A DNA stretch of 64,000 nt from Curtobacterium sp. PhB115 (GTDB lineage Bacteria > Actinomycetota > Actinomycetes > Actinomycetales > Microbacteriaceae): contig NZ_RJKR01000012.1 in NCBI RefSeq assembly GCF_003752025.1, positions 186,001 to 250,000 on the forward strand, given 5' to 3'. The notes under the pieces are model-generated. The model was not told the DNA's origin and did not search any database. It was given only the letters and a program-made list of their open reading frames with translations. The translations under genes and the position numbers were made by a program. This document shows positions 61,471 through 64,000 of the stretch, piece by piece (the stretch's first letter is position 1; the number at the start of each line of letters is the position of its first letter).

Positions 61471-62973
61471 ATGAGCACAGCTCCGGAAGTCCGCACGGTG
61501 GAGCGGCAGGGCCTCGACGTCATCGCCGAGTCCGATCGGAAGGGCACCCCCAGCGGGCTGTTCTGGCCGTGGTTCGCGGCGAACATCTCCGTCCTCGGCC
61601 TGAGCTACGGCTCGTTCGTCCTCGGCTTCGGGATCTCGCTGGCACAGGCGACCGTCGTCTCGGTCGTCGGCGTCGCGTTCTCGTTCCTGCTCTGCGGCAT
61701 CGTCGCGATCGCGGGCAAACGCGGATCGGCGCCCACGATGGTGCTGAGCCGTGCGGCGTTCGGCGTGCGCGGCAACCGGGTGCCCTCGTTCCTCAGCTGG
61801 ATCCTCACCGTCGGGTGGGAGACCTCGCTCGCCGCGCTGGCCGTGCTCGCGACGTCCACGGTCTTCCGTGAGCTCGGCTGGGACGGCGGCGTGGTCACCA
61901 AGCTCGTCGCACTCGTCGTGGTGGCGGCGCTCGTCATCGGTGCCGGGGTCGCCGGCTTCGACGTGATCATGCGGCTGCAGACCTGGATCACCGTGATCAC
62001 CGCCGTGCTGACCATCGTCTACATCGTGCTCGCGGCGCCGTCGATCGACCTCGGTGCCCTCACCGCGCTGCCCTCCGGCAGCGCGCAGAACGTGATCGGG
62101 GCGCTCGTCCTCGTGATGACCGGTTTCGGGCTCGGCTGGGTGAACGCCGCGGCGGACTACTCCCGGTACCTGCCGCGGACGGCCTCGACCCGCGGCGTCG
62201 TGTGGTGGACGACGTTCGGCGGTGCGCTCGCCCCGGCGATCCTCGTGGTGATCGGCGTCCTGCTCGCCGGCTCGTCACCGGACCTGAACTCCGCGATCCA
62301 GGACGACCCGATCGGCGCGCTCACCACGATCCTGCCGGTGTGGTTCCTCATCCCGTTCGCACTCGTGGCGATCCTCGGGCTCGTCGGCGGCGCCGTGCTC
62401 GACATCTACTCCTCGGGCCTCGCGCTCCTGAGCGTCGGCGTGAAGATCCCGCGTCCGGTGGCCGCCGGGGTCGACGGCGTCTTCATGGTCGCCGGCGCCA
62501 TCTACGTCGTGTTCTTCGCGCAGGACTTCATCTCGCCGTTCCAAGCGTTCCTCGTGACCCTGGGCGTACCGATCGCCGCGTGGGCCGGCATCTTCGTCGC
62601 CGACGTCGTGCTGCGCCGGACCTCGTACGCCGAGGCCGAGCTCGACGACCGCCGGGGCCGCTACGGCGACGTCCGGTGGACGGCGATCGGCCTGGTGCTG
62701 CTCGGCACCGTGCTCGGTTGGGGGCTCGTCACGAACACGTACGGTGTGCCGGCGTGGCTGAACTGGCAGGGGTACCTGCTCGAGCCGTTCGGACTCGGTG
62801 GGCGTGAGGGTGCATGGGCCTACGCGAACCTCGGTGTGCTGGTCGCGCTCGTCGTCGGGTTCCTCGGCACGCTCGCCCTCAGCCGCCGGGCGATCCGGCG
62901 GCAGGAGTCGCTGCCGTCGCAGTCGTCGACGGCATCCGCCCCGTCGGAGCAGCCCCGGCTGGCCAAGCGGTGA
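61471..62973 (+). CDS. NCS1-family purine-cytosine permease-like transporter
   Basis: 500-residue transporter with about 12 membrane spans. Seen: the family N-terminal sequence FWPWFAANISVLGLSYGSFVLGFG, then RAAFGVRGNRVPSFLSWILTVGWE with the conserved Gly/Asn/Trp features of the substrate site, and ADYSRYLPR. NCS1 proteins import nucleobases, hydantoins or related compounds by cation symport; cytosine, allantoin or a pyridine are all possible. The gene start is leaderless. Its stop overlaps the next gene, an isochorismatase-family hydrolase (GTGA), so uptake is probably followed by hydrolysis of the imported compound. Confidence 0.9.
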   Translation: MSTAPEVRTVERQGLDVIAESDRKGTPSGLFWPWFAANISVLGLSYGSFVLGFGISLAQATVVSVVGVAFSFLLCGIVAIAGKRGSAPTMVLSRAAFGVRGNRVPSFLSWILTVGWETSLAALAVLATSTVFRELGWDGGVVTKLVALVVVAALVIGAGVAGFDVIMRLQTWITVITAVLTIVYIVLAAPSIDLGALTALPSGSAQNVIGALVLVMTGFGLGWVNAAADYSRYLPRTASTRGVVWWTTFGGALAPAILVVIGVLLAGSSPDLNSAIQDDPIGALTTILPVWFLIPFALVAILGLVGGAVLDIYSSGLALLSVGVKIPRPVAAGVDGVFMVAGAIYVVFFAQDFISPFQAFLVTLGVPIAAWAGIFVADVVLRRTSYAEAELDDRRGRYGDVRWTAIGLVLLGTVLGWGLVTNTYGVPAWLNWQGYLLEPFGLGGREGAWAYANLGVLVALVVGFLGTLALSRRAIRRQESLPSQSSTASAPSEQPRLAKR

Positions 62974-63536
62974 GCGTCGACATCCCCGACGACGCCTGGC
63001 TCGTCGTCATCGACATGCAGCAGGTCTTCACGGGCGAGAGCCCCTGGGCGGCGCCGCGGTACGACCACGCCGGTGCGGGCATCGAGCGGCTGCTGCCCCG
63101 GTTCACCGGCCGCACCGTGTTCACCCGGTTCGTCGCACCCACGCATCCGCAGGGAGCCTGGGAGCCGTACTACCGGGAGTGGCCCTTCGCCCTCGTCCCC
63201 GACGCCGACCCGCTGTACGCGCTGACCGAGCCGTTCGCGAGTGCGGCAGCGGACCGGAACGACCCCGTCGTCACGGAACCGACCTTCGGGAAGTGGGGGA
63301 CGGGCCTCCAGGCGGTCGTCGGTGACCACCCGCACCTGGTGCTGACGGGTGTGTCCACCGACTGCTGCGTCCTGTCCACCGCGTTGGCGGCGGCGGACGC
63401 CGGCGCGACGGTGACCATCGTGGCCGACGCCTGCGCCGGAGCGAGCGACGAGGACCACGAACGCGCCCTCGCGGCGATGCGGTTGTACGCGCCGCTCATC
63501 ACCGTCGTCCCGTCGGGCGCCGACCTGGCGACCTGA
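62970..63536 (+). CDS. Isochorismatase-family cysteine hydrolase
   Basis: 188-residue hydrolase of the nicotinamidase/isochorismatase fold. Seen: catalytic Asp in WLVVIDMQQVFTG (Asp15), a Lys in EPTFGKWGTGL, and the nucleophile Cys in TGVSTDCCVLSTALAA (132/133). All three of the Asp-Lys-Cys triad are present, so it should be active as an amidase. GTG start overlaps the stop of the NCS1 permease, and the pair probably handles a nitrogen compound such as nicotinamide, a carbamoyl compound or a ureide. The exact substrate cannot be read. Confidence 0.88.
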   Translation: MSVDIPDDAWLVVIDMQQVFTGESPWAAPRYDHAGAGIERLLPRFTGRTVFTRFVAPTHPQGAWEPYYREWPFALVPDADPLYALTEPFASAAADRNDPVVTEPTFGKWGTGLQAVVGDHPHLVLTGVSTDCCVLSTALAAADAGATVTIVADACAGASDEDHERALAAMRLYAPLITVVPSGADLAT

Positions 63537-63569
63537 GTCCCCGCACCGGGCGTGGTCGGACCGAGCGCG

Positions 63570-63575
63570 TAGAGT
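63570..63575 (+). promoter_or_regulatory. -10 box TAGAGT for ispG
   Basis: TAGAGT with 6 bases to GTG 63582; no ribosome site. Leaderless pattern. Confidence 0.5.
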
Positions 63576-63581
63576 GCTCAC

Positions 63582-64000
63582 GTGCCCGCAGTGAACCTCG
63601 GTATGCCGACGACTCCCCAGACCCTCGCCCCGCGTCGCAAGTCGCGACAGATCCGGGTCGGCAAGGTGCTGGTCGGTGGTGACGCCCCCGTCTCGGTCCA
63701 GTCGATGACCACCACGCCGACGACGAACATCAACGCGACGCTGCAGCAGATCGCCGAGCTCACGGCCTCGGGCTGCGACATCGTCCGCGTCGCCGTCCCC
63801 ACGCAGGACGACGCCGACGCGCTGGCGATCATCGCGAAGAAGTCGCAGATCCCGGTGATCGCCGACATCCACTTCCAGCCGAAGTACGTCTTCCAGGCCA
63901 TCGACGCCGGCTGTGCTGCGGTCCGCGTGAACCCGGGCAACATCCGCAAGTTCGACGACCAGGTCGGCGCGATCGCCCGTGCGGCGAAGGACGCCGGCGT
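63582..64000 (+). CDS. ispG: 4-hydroxy-3-methylbut-2-enyl-diphosphate synthase (partial, runs off the window end)
   Basis: First 139 residues of the iron-sulfur enzyme GcpE/IspG, which reduces MEcPP to HMBPP in the MEP pathway. Seen: [28 protein letters not shown], the family opening, [32 protein letters not shown], and [14 protein letters not shown], all TIM-barrel motifs. The C-terminal [4Fe-4S] domain lies beyond the window. Later starts at GTG 63591 or ATG 63603 are possible; the TAGAGT box favours GTG 63582. Completes the dxr, rseP, ispG grouping with two genes inserted. Confidence 0.95.
   Translation, partial: MPAVNLGMPTTPQTLAPRRKSRQIRVGKVLVGGDAPVSVQSMTTTPTTNINATLQQIAELTASGCDIVRVAVPTQDDADALAIIAKKSQIPVIADIHFQPKYVFQAIDAGCAAVRVNPGNIRKFDDQVGAIARAAKDAG

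Overview
The window is high-GC DNA (about 70 percent G+C) from an actinobacterium of the family Microbacteriaceae, most like Curtobacterium. The evidence is gene order: argS, a DUF2993 gene, lysA, hom, thrC, thrB, rho, prfA, prmC, tsaC, a WecA-type transferase and atpBEFHAGDC. Rho carries a long basic, Gln-rich insert, and many genes start 6 to 9 bases after a TANNNT box (leaderless). There is no rRNA, CRISPR array, phage or insertion sequence. One tRNA (Arg, anticodon CCG) is present.

Layout. 1-1060: end of a siderophore-interacting reductase and a FecE-type ABC ATPase. 1061-1463: gene-free convergent region with three hairpins, two of them copies of one repeat. 1464-6948 (minus): HExxH mini-protein, flavoprotein oxidoreductase, degenerate arginase-like protein, PspA and a TPM-domain membrane protein. 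7167-9108: a 67-residue protein, a phosphopantetheinyl transferase, a methionine aminopeptidase and a small HTH regulator. 9105-14302 (minus): a Pls/PosA-type single-module NRPS followed by an overlapping M1 aminopeptidase. 14637-15412: tRNA-Arg and a lipoprotein. 15472-23133: argS, LmeA-like gene, lysA, hom, thrC, thrB. 23328-30705: rho, prfA, prmC, HAD hydrolase, tsaC, WecA-like transferase and an AtpI-like protein. 30813-37738: complete F1Fo ATP synthase operon, then yaaA with a CTG start.

38623-55824 holds a phospho-signalling and surface-protein block: FHA protein with repeated DDTVIR motifs, PP2C phosphatase, Ser/Thr kinase with one membrane span, a 1956-residue Ig-like/FnIII surface protein, MoxR ATPase, DUF58 protein, a transglutaminase-fold membrane protein that lacks its Cys and His, and a zinc-ribbon/FHA protein. 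Overlapping GTGA junctions couple kinase to giant protein, and MoxR to DUF58 to transglutaminase-fold protein. I infer one machine that assembles or processes the giant surface protein under kinase/phosphatase control.

55889-64000: asparaginase, OsmC protein, tandem FKBP lipoprotein, a small secreted protein, then dxr, rseP and ispG (truncated by the window end), with an NCS1 permease and an isochorismatase-family hydrolase between rseP and ispG.

The two most interesting systems are the Pls-type synthetase locus, whose hand-read adenylation code resembles that of lysine-activating domains and which has a co-transcribed M1 peptidase and a nearby PPTase, and the kinase/giant-protein/pseudo-transglutaminase block. 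Functions are read from motifs and gene order only; no search was run.
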